Positions 24,857-32,617 of a stretch of DNA of 37,860 nucleotides are shown here, in pieces. The notes beneath the pieces are model-generated. The model searched no databases. It was not told the origin of the DNA and saw only the letters and a program-made list of their open reading frames with translations. The DNA is from Mesonia profundi (GTDB taxonomy: Bacteria > Bacteroidota > Bacteroidia > Flavobacteriales > Flavobacteriaceae), in NCBI RefSeq assembly GCF_031085155.1, contig NZ_JAVHUL010000033.1, positions 1 through 37,860 on the forward strand. The letters are read 5' to 3'. Position 1 is the stretch's first letter. Every line of letters starts with the position of its first letter. A program made the position numbers and the translations under genes.

Positions 24857-26407
24857 ATGCAAGCCAGAAGTGAAGCGGAAGTGGAAACCCTAAGTCAGGA
24901 GCAGATTGACCAGTGTATCTCTATATTAGAAAATCTGAATGCCGATACGGATCAGATATTTGAAATTCCTAAGGAAAAAAGAACCGCTTTAATCAAAGCT
25001 GCTGGATTATTCTCTAGACCTAGTCGGGAAGAATTTAAACGTAGAAAGAAGGATGCTAAGAAAGCTGCCAAGCGGAAACAAGCCGCCAGAGACAAAAACG
25101 CGCGTAAAGAAACAGGAATTCGAAGTGCTCGAGAAGCGCATATTTTTGTTGCTCCCAAATTGCTAGCGGCAGCAGATCTAGAAAGTAAAGAAACTCTAGA
25201 TTTAGCGACACCAAGAAATTGTTACGTATGTAAAACCTTATTCACCAAATTGCATCATTTTTACGATACCATGTGTACCGAATGCGGTGATTTTAACTAC
25301 GCCAAACGTTTTCAAACCGCCGATGTAAACGGTCAAGTCGCCGTAATAACAGGCTCCCGATTAAAAATTGGTTACCACATTACCTTAATGTTATTACGTG
25401 GGGGAGCTACCGTAATTGCTACGACGCGTTTTCCTGTAGATTCTGCGATTCGGTTTTCTAAAGAAGAAGATTACCACCAGTGGAAAGATAGATTGCACAT
25501 ACACGGATTAGATTTAAGACATATTCCGAGTGTGGAGATCTTCTGTAATTACATCGAACAAAAATACGATCGATTAGATATTTTGATCAATAATGCTGCT
25601 CAAACGGTGAGAAGACCTGCTGGTTTCTATGCGCATTTAATGCCGAAAGAAGAACAACCCATAGAAGAACTTCCGCAAAGCGTTCAGGATTTATTAGCCG
25701 AACATTCAGATTGTTTAGGAGAGTTAAAGTCGTTTAGTTCGACCGCCTCTTCCAATAAAAATATGCCTGTCACTTGGCACGGACCAGAACCGGGAATTGG
25801 CTTAAGAGCTTCCGCAAAGCTATCACAAATTCCCTATAGTTTTGATAATACACTAGTCGCAAATGAAGCATTTCCGGAAGGAAAATTAGATGCCGATTTA
25901 CAACAAGTCGATTTACGAAAAACCAACTCTTGGCGTTTAAAATTAGGCGCTATTGAAACTACAGAAATGATAGAAGTACAGCTGGTAAATTCTGTGGCGC
26001 CATTTGTTTTATGTAATCGCTTGGCGGAATTGATGAAGAAAGACAATACAGGTCAGAAACACATTATAAATGTTACTGCTATGGAAGGAAAGTTCCATCG
26101 ATTTTTTAAAGAATCGCGTCATCCACATACCAATATGGCCAAAGCTGCTTTAAATATGCTTACGCATACTGCGGCAGGAGATTTAGCAAAAAACGGAATT
26201 TTTATGAATGCCGTAGATACCGGCTGGGTAACCGATGAAGATCCTGCAGAGTTGGCTAAACGAAAACAAGAACTCCATGATTTTCAGCCTCCTCTAGATA
26301 TTGTAGATGGTGCTGCTCGAGTGATGGACCCATTAATAGATGGAATCAATACAGGGAAACATTGGTGTGGCAAATTTCTAAAAGATTACAGACCTATAAA
26401 TTGGTAG
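24857..26407 (+). CDS. SDR-fold protein with N-terminal basic extension and zinc ribbon, catalytic Tyr lost
   Basis: 516 residues, about twice the usual SDR. Residues 1-110 are helical and very basic at 56-85 ([19 protein letters not shown]). Cys122-x2-Cys125 and Cys140-x2-Cys143 form a likely zinc ribbon. The SDR part follows with TGSRLKIG (165-172) for the dinucleotide loop and NNAAQ (245-249). The catalytic Ser position reads INVTAME, and the YxxxK motif reads TNMAK (425-429), so the Tyr is Thr. A ~100-residue insert (about 260-365) separates the fold. It may bind NAD(P) without ordinary dehydrogenase chemistry. The function is unknown; I believe similar proteins occur widely in bacteria and some eukaryotes. 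Confidence 0.8.
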   Translation: MQARSEAEVETLSQEQIDQCISILENLNADTDQIFEIPKEKRTALIKAAGLFSRPSREEFKRRKKDAKKAAKRKQAARDKNARKETGIRSAREAHIFVAPKLLAAADLESKETLDLATPRNCYVCKTLFTKLHHFYDTMCTECGDFNYAKRFQTADVNGQVAVITGSRLKIGYHITLMLLRGGATVIATTRFPVDSAIRFSKEEDYHQWKDRLHIHGLDLRHIPSVEIFCNYIEQKYDRLDILINNAAQTVRRPAGFYAHLMPKEEQPIEELPQSVQDLLAEHSDCLGELKSFSSTASSNKNMPVTWHGPEPGIGLRASAKLSQIPYSFDNTLVANEAFPEGKLDADLQQVDLRKTNSWRLKLGAIETTEMIEVQLVNSVAPFVLCNRLAELMKKDNTGQKHIINVTAMEGKFHRFFKESRHPHTNMAKAALNMLTHTAAGDLAKNGIFMNAVDTGWVTDEDPAELAKRKQELHDFQPPLDIVDGAARVMDPLIDGINTGKHWCGKFLKDYRPINW

Positions 26408-26428
26408 GGATTGAAAAGCATTGCGACT

Positions 26429-26527
26429 GATAAAGAACCAAGATCTGACCGTACAGAAATGTACGTTCGGATGGGCCGCCTTGCTGTTAGAGTCAAGTAT
26501 CAAGATTTGATTGTAACTAACTGATAA
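26429..26527 (+). repeat. ~100-nt intergenic repeat, copy A
   Basis: It begins GATAAAGAACCAAGA and ends GTAACTAACTGATAA, as does the copy at 28142-28241. The middle contains a stem around CCGTACAGAAATGTACG with flanking GGCCGCC. Shorter relatives are at 30035-30088 and 32618-32673. Confidence 0.8.
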
Positions 26528-26560
26528 TAGATATTTACACGAAATGAATGCCTAATTGAG

Positions 26561-26643
26561 GGTCAGCCCCAAAGAATTCATTCTGGCGGGCAGTCGAAAT
26601 CTCTTTTTAAACCGAGAAGTTCTCGACTCCGCTCGAACGGACA
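26561..26643 (+). repeat. Intergenic element with the shared 25-nt core and TCGA stems
   Basis: It holds the core GCCCCAAAGAATTCATTC at 26566-26590 followed by GGCAGTCGAAAT and the mirror half GTTCTCGACTCCGCTCGAAC. Core and arms match parts of 20919-21013, 14697-14721 and 30409-30433. Between it and the next gene is AT-rich sequence with a weak -7 box TACTTTCG (26726-26733). Confidence 0.7.
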
Positions 26644-26755
26644 ACTTAAAGTATTATTTACTACCCCAATGTTATTAAATTAATAATTAGTTACATACAA
26701 TCGTCATTCGTTTAATTTTATAGCGTACTTTCGCGCCCTCAAATAAAATTTGAAT

Positions 26756-27205
26756 ATGAAGCGTATAAATGAATATAAGAAACTCTTTGGAGTGGAAAAA
26801 GAAGTCGAATTAAAGACGTTGAAGAAGAGTTACCGTGATTTGGTAAAAGAATGGCATCCCGATAAATTCCAAGATAATGACGAGGCGAAAGAAGAAGCAG
26901 AGATTAAAAGCCGAAAAATTATTGATGGCTACCATTTTTTGGTAAGTATTGCCCCTGAAACCAAAGCTGCCAATTTAGAAGAATATACAGAAACTATTAC
27001 CAATTCTGGGATTGCAGATTATCAACATAAAGGATTATTGCTAGAAATTACATTTTTAGACGGTTCTACTTATGAATATTTTGGAGTTACCAAACCTGTT
27101 TATATTAAAATGGTGAATAGCAATAAATTGAACCGTTTTGCTAAACGTACAATCTATCCTAATTATACCTATAGAAAGTCAAAACGTACACTTGAAAATG
27201 CGTAA
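26756..27205 (+). CDS. J-domain fused to KTSC domain
   Basis: 149 residues. Residues 1-60 form a J-domain with the diagnostic HPD tripeptide (34-36, KEWHPDKF) that stimulates DnaK ATPase. There is no G/F region, zinc finger or client-binding C-terminal domain. From about residue 85, LLLEITFLDGSTYEYFGVTKPVYIKMV ... YRK is a KTSC domain, a small module of unclear role found alone or attached to lysyl-tRNA synthetases and other RNA-associated proteins. It may recruit Hsp70 to KTSC-bound targets. ATG 26756 is preferred to TTG 26750. A bidirectional hairpin follows. Confidence 0.87.
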   Translation: MKRINEYKKLFGVEKEVELKTLKKSYRDLVKEWHPDKFQDNDEAKEEAEIKSRKIIDGYHFLVSIAPETKAANLEEYTETITNSGIADYQHKGLLLEITFLDGSTYEYFGVTKPVYIKMVNSNKLNRFAKRTIYPNYTYRKSKRTLENA

Positions 27206-27226
27206 TATATTTTTTTAACTGCTGAT

Positions 27227-27262
27227 TTTTATGTGTTTATAACTAAGTATAAACACATAAAA
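27227..27262. terminator. Bidirectional terminator hairpin between convergent genes
   Basis: A perfect 15-bp stem (TTTTATGTGTTTATA / TATAAACACATAAAA) has a 6-nt loop. It stands between the J-domain/KTSC gene and the convergent lipoprotein gene. Confidence 0.75.
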
Positions 27263-27346
27263 GTCATTGGTTATAGCTTGAATTTACTTTCAGTTTAGTA
27301 GCTCAGCCCAACCTTATAATAAAGAGGAAGTCTTTTATAGACAAGC

Positions 27347-28015
27347 TTAGTTAGTTTTGGCAAATAAATCTTCTTGTTTCAGTTTCTTGATAAACTCTTT
27401 AGTGAACATTCTTACCCCTTCTTGAATAAGGTAATCGGTGTCAAAAGCTTGTTTTAATTCAATCGTATTCTTCCAGATCAAATCTTCTTCTAAATCTCTT
27501 TCGCACAAGCAATACAAGCTAGAGGCTACTTGATGAATATAGAAATCTTTAAAGCCCTCTTCTTCAGAATATAAGTTTTCATTCTTCATCACATCTTCTT
27601 CAAAACTTGCAAAAATCGTATTGTAATAGCGTACAATTCCCGAATCTGAATCTCTACCTTCAACGCCAACAATCTTAGTAACCAATACGGCGTCAAAATC
27701 CTCAGAATTTAATTGTTCAATAAGTGGTTCCCAGCCTTCCAGAGTTTTTGGGATGGTTAAAAGTTGATCCCCAAAAAAGTCTATACTTCCCACAGCTTCG
27801 ATTCCGTTTTTATTTAAAGTCTTAGCGAGTTTATCTTCAAAACGGGTTCTCACATCAATATTATTCCCCATACCTATCACTAAAACTTTATGATATTGTA
27901 CGTCTTGCGTATCGGGTTTACGCCAATTGCTTAATTCTTTGGTAGAAGAGCAAGAGGTAAAAAGAATACATAAAGTAAATATAGCTAAGTAAGAGAAAGT
28001 AGTTTTTAAATGCAT
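27347..28015 (-). CDS. Lipoprotein of unknown function (DUF4136-like)
   Basis: 222 residues. A lipobox signal (CILFTSC, Cys22) is followed by SSTKELSNWRKPDTQDVQYHKVLVIGMGNNIDVRTRFEDKL. The alternating pattern resembles the small periplasmic lipoproteins around DUF4136: V-VIG strand, R--FED-L helix, then DAVLVTKI. No acidic export motif follows the Cys, so a periplasmic-facing lipoprotein is more likely than a surface one. It contains a Cys pair (LYCLCERD) of unknown role. No operon partner is close; the 3' side ends at a shared terminator. Confidence 0.75.
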   Translation of the reverse strand: MHLKTTFSYLAIFTLCILFTSCSSTKELSNWRKPDTQDVQYHKVLVIGMGNNIDVRTRFEDKLAKTLNKNGIEAVGSIDFFGDQLLTIPKTLEGWEPLIEQLNSEDFDAVLVTKIVGVEGRDSDSGIVRYYNTIFASFEEDVMKNENLYSEEEGFKDFYIHQVASSLYCLCERDLEEDLIWKNTIELKQAFDTDYLIQEGVRMFTKEFIKKLKQEDLFAKTN

Positions 28016-28141
28016 ATTCTTAATTTTTTTAGATTAGGAAGGGTTCTGTCTTTTTCAAAAATAAGGATTAAGAACACAACATTATAATAAAGAAATGCTA
28101 ATGTCTCCTGTGAGCATGATTATTATTTATCATTGTTGTCC

Positions 28142-28241
28142 GATAAAGAACCAAGACCTGCCCGTACCGAAATGATACGTTCGGGCGGGCCGCTACGCTA
28201 TTAGAACCAAGATGCAAGACTTATCTGTAACTAACTGATAA
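28142..28241 (+). repeat. ~100-nt intergenic repeat, copy B
   Basis: Full-length partner of 26429-26527, with the same ends and a strong GC stem (CCCGTACCGAA ... ACGTTCGGGCGGGC). The part at 28154-28195 also matches the reverse complement of the GC core inside the ~300-bp repeat at about 14727-14762, so the families share modules. The rest of 28016-28443 is AT-rich with no gene. Confidence 0.8.
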
Positions 28242-28443
28242 AGCAATTTAAAATAAAATATCCTTTCACACTCGATAGGATTATTTTCAATAAAAGTAAG
28301 CTATCCATTATAAAGACTAGTTAGATTTCATACGTTTAAAGAGCTCGCTGCCTTTAGATTAATTTTAACTGGACACTAATGATTATTTATCTATAATTCG
28401 TGCATATGCTTATGCTAGTTGATGAGATGCATAATCTTGCAAT

Positions 28444-28902
28444 TTAGTTTTTAATTAAAATGTAAGCATTTAAGGAAGTAGCAATCAATAGCCAAATGAA
28501 ATACGGAAGGATTAAAAGTGATTTAAGCTCTAAGATAGGCCAGTAATAAAGTAGAAAAAATCCTACAACGATGGTGAGTCCGCTGATGACGAATAATCCA
28601 GCTACAAGCTGATGGTAATAAAAGAAAGTGGGATTCCAAGCTAAGTTGAGCACATACTGAAGTATTAATACCCCAAGAAGAAATTTTTTATTTTCTACCG
28701 AAGGCCATAAATAGCTTAAGTAAACACTAAAACAAATCATAATGACAGTCCAAGAAAGACCAAAAACCCAGCCTGGCGGAGTCCAAGGGGCCTTATCTAG
28801 ATTTGCATGCCATTCTGAACGCGGACCTTTGCCCGCCAATAAACTCCCAGAACCGATCAGCGCAAAATTGAGTATTAGAAATATTATAAGTCGGTAAATC
28901 AT
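28444..28902 (-). CDS. tspO: TspO/MBR family membrane protein
   Basis: 152 residues with five hydrophobic helices. The signature WTPPGWVFGLSWTVI after the first helix and QYVLNLAWNPTFFYYH in the middle are the porphyrin/cholesterol-binding TspO pattern. The second half ends LLILPYFIWLLIATSLNAYI. TspO proteins bind or degrade tetrapyrroles and act in oxygen or light stress in bacteria. It lies 31 nt behind a small unknown gene on the same strand, possibly one operon. Confidence 0.92.
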   Translation of the reverse strand: MIYRLIIFLILNFALIGSGSLLAGKGPRSEWHANLDKAPWTPPGWVFGLSWTVIMICFSVYLSYLWPSVENKKFLLGVLILQYVLNLAWNPTFFYYHQLVAGLFVISGLTIVVGFFLLYYWPILELKSLLILPYFIWLLIATSLNAYILIKN

Positions 28903-28933
28903 TTAAATTCGTTCATAAGCTGAGTAATTTTTT

Positions 28934-29158
28934 TCATTCTACGATTTTGTAATCAATAGATAGTTTTCGCAAAGCTCTTAAGACAGAACTAGAACTCTTA
29001 TCATCTACCTCAATGTCGACAGGATCACCTTCTAAGAGAAAACCCGTAAGTTCTATAGACAAAGCTTGATCAATATTTAATGAGATTCCTGTGATACAGT
29101 TGGCTATTTCCCTCTGATCAGGGCGTTGAGATTCACAAGACAATAAGCTTAATTTCAT
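28934..29158 (-). CDS. Small protein of unknown function
   Basis: 74 residues, soluble and acidic (EGDPVDIEVDDKSSSSV), with no signal peptide. Two Cys lie near the N-terminus (LLSCESQRPDQREIANC). The C-terminal half (SSVLRALRKLSIDYKIVE) could form a beta-alpha-beta unit. It reads as a normal gene in composition and lies 31 nt upstream of tspO in the same direction. I do not recognise a family. Confidence 0.55.
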   Translation of the reverse strand: MKLSLLSCESQRPDQREIANCITGISLNIDQALSIELTGFLLEGDPVDIEVDDKSSSSVLRALRKLSIDYKIVE

Positions 29159-29317
29159 AGTTTTGATTTGTTCCTACAAGATACTATTTTAAAACCAGAC
29201 TTGTTTGGATTGTGGAAATATCAGTTAAAAAAGAAGTTAATTCTTATACCTCAAGAAAATGGATTAAATATGTGAGTTGCTAGAAAGTTTATGGAAGTCA
29301 TAAAGGATTAATCTAAA

Positions 29318-29336
29318 AAATCAAAAATCAAAAATC
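29318..29336 (-). repeat. Short tandem TCAAAAA run
   Basis: Three near-perfect 7-mers (TCAAAAA). On the other strand they read GATTTTTGATTTTTG, similar to the sequence at 36937-36975, a common type of low-complexity intergenic sequence in flavobacteria. Confidence 0.5.
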
Positions 29337-29346
29337 ATCTCTCATA

Positions 29347-29985
29347 TCACTTAAAGCTATGACGTTGCTCATCTGTTACAGATGCGTTTAATAACTGATT
29401 AAAGGTTCTTATCGAATTAAAATCACTCGTAATTGCTTCCGCTACTGCAACTCCAGAAATACCAGCCTCTAGAATGTCTTTTACGTCTTTGGTGGTGATG
29501 CCGCCGAAACCAATCAATGGAGTTTCAGTATGTAAGGCTTCTGTAATCAGGCTAAACCCATCTAAACCCAATAGTGTTTCTTCATTTTCTTGCGTGCTTT
29601 TAGCAAAAGAACCTAAAACAATATAATCCACTTCTTTCTCGAGTAGATCTTCACAATCTTCCAAGTTGTTTGCTGCGCCACCAATAAGTTGCCAAGTGTA
29701 TAAATGCTTTCTAACCATGTTAGGGCAGGAGTCGGTTTTCTCTAAAAAGACTCCGTCTGCTTTTACTTCTTTGGCTATTTTATAGTTCGACTTCAGGATT
29801 AATCGGGTTTGAAAGTGAGATGTGATTTCTCTTGCTTCCTGCGCTAATTTTAAAAATTTCTTTTCAGATTTGTTTGTCATGCCTAATTGCACTAATTCTG
29901 CGCCAGCAGTACATGCTTCTTGGATGTTTTCCAGATGCTCTTTCGGAGAGTTTCCTTGAGAAATATAGTGTAGTTTAGGGATCAT
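29347..29985 (-). CDS. ThiE-like TIM-barrel protein with substituted active-site residues
   Basis: 212 residues. The beginning MIPKLHYISQGNSPKEHLENIQ and the end FGGITTKDVKDILEAGISGVAV ... FNQLLNAS are those of flavobacterial thiamine-phosphate synthase. The catalytic and phosphate-binding positions are not. VQLR-K is VQLGMT (33-37), the I-N-D triad before the helix is LKS (64-66), GVHLG is GVFLE (78-82) and LGPF is LGSF (124-127). Asp85 in KTDS is kept. The frame is intact, so this is either a pseudoenzyme or a relative with other chemistry. No other thi gene is near. Start 29985 is chosen over the longer frame from 30060, because family proteins start MIPKLHY and a -7 box lies at 30027. Confidence 0.8.
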   Translation of the reverse strand: MIPKLHYISQGNSPKEHLENIQEACTAGAELVQLGMTNKSEKKFLKLAQEAREITSHFQTRLILKSNYKIAKEVKADGVFLEKTDSCPNMVRKHLYTWQLIGGAANNLEDCEDLLEKEVDYIVLGSFAKSTQENEETLLGLDGFSLITEALHTETPLIGFGGITTKDVKDILEAGISGVAVAEAITSDFNSIRTFNQLLNASVTDEQRHSFK

Positions 29986-30026
29986 CGTGTCTAGTTTGGA
30001 GTTTTTATTTAAATCATTATTGTTGG

Positions 30027-30034
30027 TAAAGATA
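30027..30034 (-). promoter_or_regulatory. Near-consensus -7 box of the ThiE-like gene, next to a repeat
   Basis: On the minus strand it reads TATCTTTA, one base from TAnnTTTG. TTG-like sequence about 22 nt upstream lies inside the partial repeat at 30035-30088, so the repeat may supply the -33 region. Confidence 0.4.
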
Positions 30035-30088
30035 CAAGACCGCTTCGCTTTTAGAACCAAGAATCAAGACTTGATTGTAACTAACTGA
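30035..30088 (+). repeat. Partial copy of the ~100-nt intergenic repeat
   Basis: CAAGACCGCTTCGCTTTTAG followed by AACCAAGAATCAAGAC and GATTGTAACTAACTGA matches the second half of copies A and B (26429, 28142). Confidence 0.7.
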
Positions 30089-30180
30089 AAAAAATAGGAA
30101 ACTTTATTTTAAATGCTCTTGAATCTCACGGGTGAAAATATTCTTTCTAATCTAAGAAAATTTCATTCAGATACTCATAA

Positions 30181-30478
30181 TTTTAAATCATCAGTATCTG
30201 GTTAAAATATTTTAGAATGTGCTTAAGTCAATTATAGCAAGTAATAAAGGTGTTTTTTGGTGGGAGACCCTTGCTTTTGTGTTGCGTTTTATTTTAAAAT
30301 TTATCATAGATGTATATTAAAAAAAAAATGATAGTCAGTATATTACAGATTAAATCTTACGTCTATTATCTTTTAGCGCCCGCCCGGATGATACGTTCGG
30401 ACGGGCCAGCCCGAAAGAATTCATTCTGGCAGGAAGCGGTCTTATGTCTTAGTCGGACACGACTAATTTTAAATACTA
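30181..30478 (+). repeat. Dispersed ~300-bp repeat, copy 2
   Basis: Same orientation and order as 14473-14795: shared AT-rich left half, small ORF starting MYIKKKMIVSILQIKSY at 30310, one GC hairpin (CCCGCCCG ... CGGACGGGC), the 25-nt core at 30409-30433 and the final stem TTAGTCG / CGACTAA (30449-30473). Its right end reaches into the stop codon of the degenerate helicase gene (30469-30471). The small ORF runs on to 30522 here, overlapping that gene in antisense. Confidence 0.85.
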
Positions 30479-31089
30479 ATTATCTTCGAGTATTCCATAA
30501 AATAATTCTCAAAGCGCTTTAGTTTGGGAGCTAATTTTTCAGAATAAAGCACATATTGGCATTTTTTAATACTCTGCGTAATCGACAATAACGCGGCGTA
30601 ATCTGATTGTTGAGATAGAAATTCGGCGTCATCTATGCTAAAGATCTTTAATTCTGCCGTGTTGACTCCGTTTAATAAAAACAACTTATTCATATTCTTT
30701 GGCGTAGAAATAAGAATATCTAATCCTTCCAATATTTCTGATTTCTGCAAATCGATATGCATCTTTTCGTAAGCCACATAAACACGTAGCGAATTGTACT
30801 TCGTATAGGCTAAAAATTGATCATAGAGCTCTAAAGCTTTTTCCTTATTCTCAACCAGAACAATAGCTCTTGGAGCATCGCCCACCGCCTCACATTTTAA
30901 TTTTTGTAAGGTCGTAAGGATAAGCGTGGTCGTTTTTCCACTTTCTTTTGGGGCAGTGCAAAAGAGATTAGATCCACTTTTAATCACAGGAATACTACTG
31001 CTTTGAACCGGAGTAGGAGTAGTTATTTCTAAAGATTCTAATTTTTCTAGAATATTAGGATGTAATTTTTTAAAAGGCTTCGGAAACAT
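30469..31089 (-). CDS. Degenerate single-domain DEAD-box-like protein
   Basis: 206 residues. Only the first RecA domain is present. The Q motif is kept (TPTPVQ, 24-29). The P-loop is APKESGKT (46-53). PTREL is replaced by VENKE, TPGR by TPKN (129-132), DEAD by DDAE (153-156) and SAT by YSE. The start MFPKPFKKLHPNILEKL and the end YFMEYSKIISI match my memory of a recurrent ~205-residue flavobacterial protein, so it is probably full length rather than truncated by the repeat at its 3' end. Without domain 2 and motif VI it should not unwind RNA alone; a partner or regulator of true helicases is an inference. Confidence 0.82.
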   Translation of the reverse strand: MFPKPFKKLHPNILEKLESLEITTPTPVQSSSIPVIKSGSNLFCTAPKESGKTTTLILTTLQKLKCEAVGDAPRAIVLVENKEKALELYDQFLAYTKYNSLRVYVAYEKMHIDLQKSEILEGLDILISTPKNMNKLFLLNGVNTAELKIFSIDDAEFLSQQSDYAALLSITQSIKKCQYVLYSEKLAPKLKRFENYFMEYSKIISI

Positions 31090-31127
31090 AGAGGTAATCG
31101 TTTAAAGTAATAGCTATCTATTGCCTA

Positions 31128-31135
31128 CAAATATA
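31128..31135 (-). promoter_or_regulatory. -7 promoter box of the degenerate helicase gene
   Basis: On the minus strand it reads TATATTTG, an exact TAnnTTTG, 38 nt before the ATG at 31089. It shows the gene kept a promoter. The rest of the 31136-31439 gap is AT-rich, and I see nothing else there. Confidence 0.5.
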
Positions 31136-31439
31136 CAACCTGTAAACGATTTATAGAGAGGGAACCTATTTTTCTGCTGAAAAGAAATTGGTAAGAGGTA
31201 TAATCAAGAATGCAGATAGTATCCATATTCAAATTTAATATTTTATTGACATGTAGATGATTTAAAAATTGAATTGTAATACTAATTTTAAAACGCTTCT
31301 GCAGAATTTTCTAGTTGAATAAACTTACGTGAAACAGCCTAATTTATAACTACTTGAATTTGAAACTTTACTCGAAACAGCGTAAAAATTAGGTAGCTTA
31401 TTCTTAAATTGTATTCTATTTCATCAATAAACCATCCCT

Positions 31440-32604
31440 ATGTTACAGAATGTTTTATTAACCCGCGAGATATACGCTTCTGAAGAGCATAAAATGATGC
31501 GAGAAATGATTCAGGATTTCATCAAGAATGAAATTATAGATCATATCGATGCTTGGGAAAAGAAGGGCATGGTAAGCCGAGAAATTTGGGAACGTGCGGG
31601 AGAATTGGGTTTACTCTATGGATATGCCTACAGCATATGGAGGAAGTGGTTTAGATTTCAGCTTTAATGCCTTATTTATTGAGGAAATGGGAAAGAAAGG
31701 AATCAGCCGACCTGGGTTTTCATTGCATTCAGATATTGTGGCGCCTTATCTTTTAAAATACGGTACCGAAGCGCAGAAACAAAAATACCTTCCTCCCATG
31801 GCTACGGGAAAACTCATTACTTCCATCGGGATGACCGAACCCAACTGTGGGAGCGATCTCCAAGCCATCACCACATCTGCGGTAGATAAAGGAGATCATT
31901 ATGTGGTGAACGGACAAAAAACCTTTATCACCAACGGCTTTATGAGTGATATGTCTATCGTGGCCGTAAAAACCAATCTTGGAACCGAAGAAGAGGGCGT
32001 GTCTTTATTAATTATGGAAAGCGATGCTGAAGGTTTTGAAAAAGGAACCCCATTCAAGAAAATAGGAATGAAATCCCAAGATACCTGTGAGCTCTTTTTT
32101 GATGATGTAAAAGTACCAAAAGAAAATTTATTGGGAGAAGAAGGAAAAGGTTTTAAGATTATGATGACAGAATTGGCTAGAGAGCGTTTATCTGTCGCGC
32201 TAAATGCTATTGGCGGAGCAGAAGGAGCCATAGAGAATACGATGGAATATACTTCTACAAGAACTGCTTTTAAACAACCCATCGCTAGCTTTCAAAACAC
32301 TCAATTTAAACTGGCAGAATGTGCTACCCAATTACAATTACATCAAGCTTTTTTAGATCGCTGTACTCAATTATTATCCAATCATCAGCTCACGGCAGAA
32401 AGCGCTTCTATAGCGAAATTTTCTGCCACAGAAATGCATGGAAAAGTAGTGGATGAATGCTTGCAGTTATTTGGAGGTTACGGCTACATTTGGGATTATC
32501 CCATTGCTAGAATGTATGCAGATAATCGAGTGGCTAGAATTTATGCCCGTACCAATGAGATTATGAAAGTATTAATTGCTCGGAGGTTGTTTAAAGAGTT
32601 GTAG
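31440..32604 (+). pseudogene. Acyl-CoA dehydrogenase gene with a frameshift near residue 60
   Basis: The first frame (31440-31667) begins LLTREIYASEEHKMMREMIQDF and reaches REIWERAGELGLL. The next one (from about 31612 to 32604) continues MDMPTAYGGSGLDFSF. Together they give a normal ~385-residue long-chain/isovaleryl-type acyl-CoA dehydrogenase: GMTEPNCGSD for FAD and substrate, ERLSVALNAIGGAEGAIENT with Glu at the LCAD/IVD-type base position, and LQLFGGYGYIWDYPIARMY. The join at 31600-31619 needs one base removed or two added. The C-terminal signature reads IYARTNEIM, where Gly-Gly or Ala-Gly before Thr is usual (Arg codon at 32548-32550), a second sign of decay. It may alternatively be a sequencing error plus a true variant. 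Confidence 0.85.
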
Positions 32605-32617
32605 AAAATTAGACGCT

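Noticed and set aside
14967-30478. Insertion sequence flanking the helicase genes
   Set aside because: No transposase, no typical IS ends and no target duplication are seen around the repeats.
30310-30522. A 70-residue ORF inside the second dispersed repeat as a normal gene
   Set aside because: It lies wholly within repeat and antisense gene sequence, runs through GC hairpins, and the copy-1 version stops after about 33 residues. It is reported as part of the repeat rather than as a CDS.
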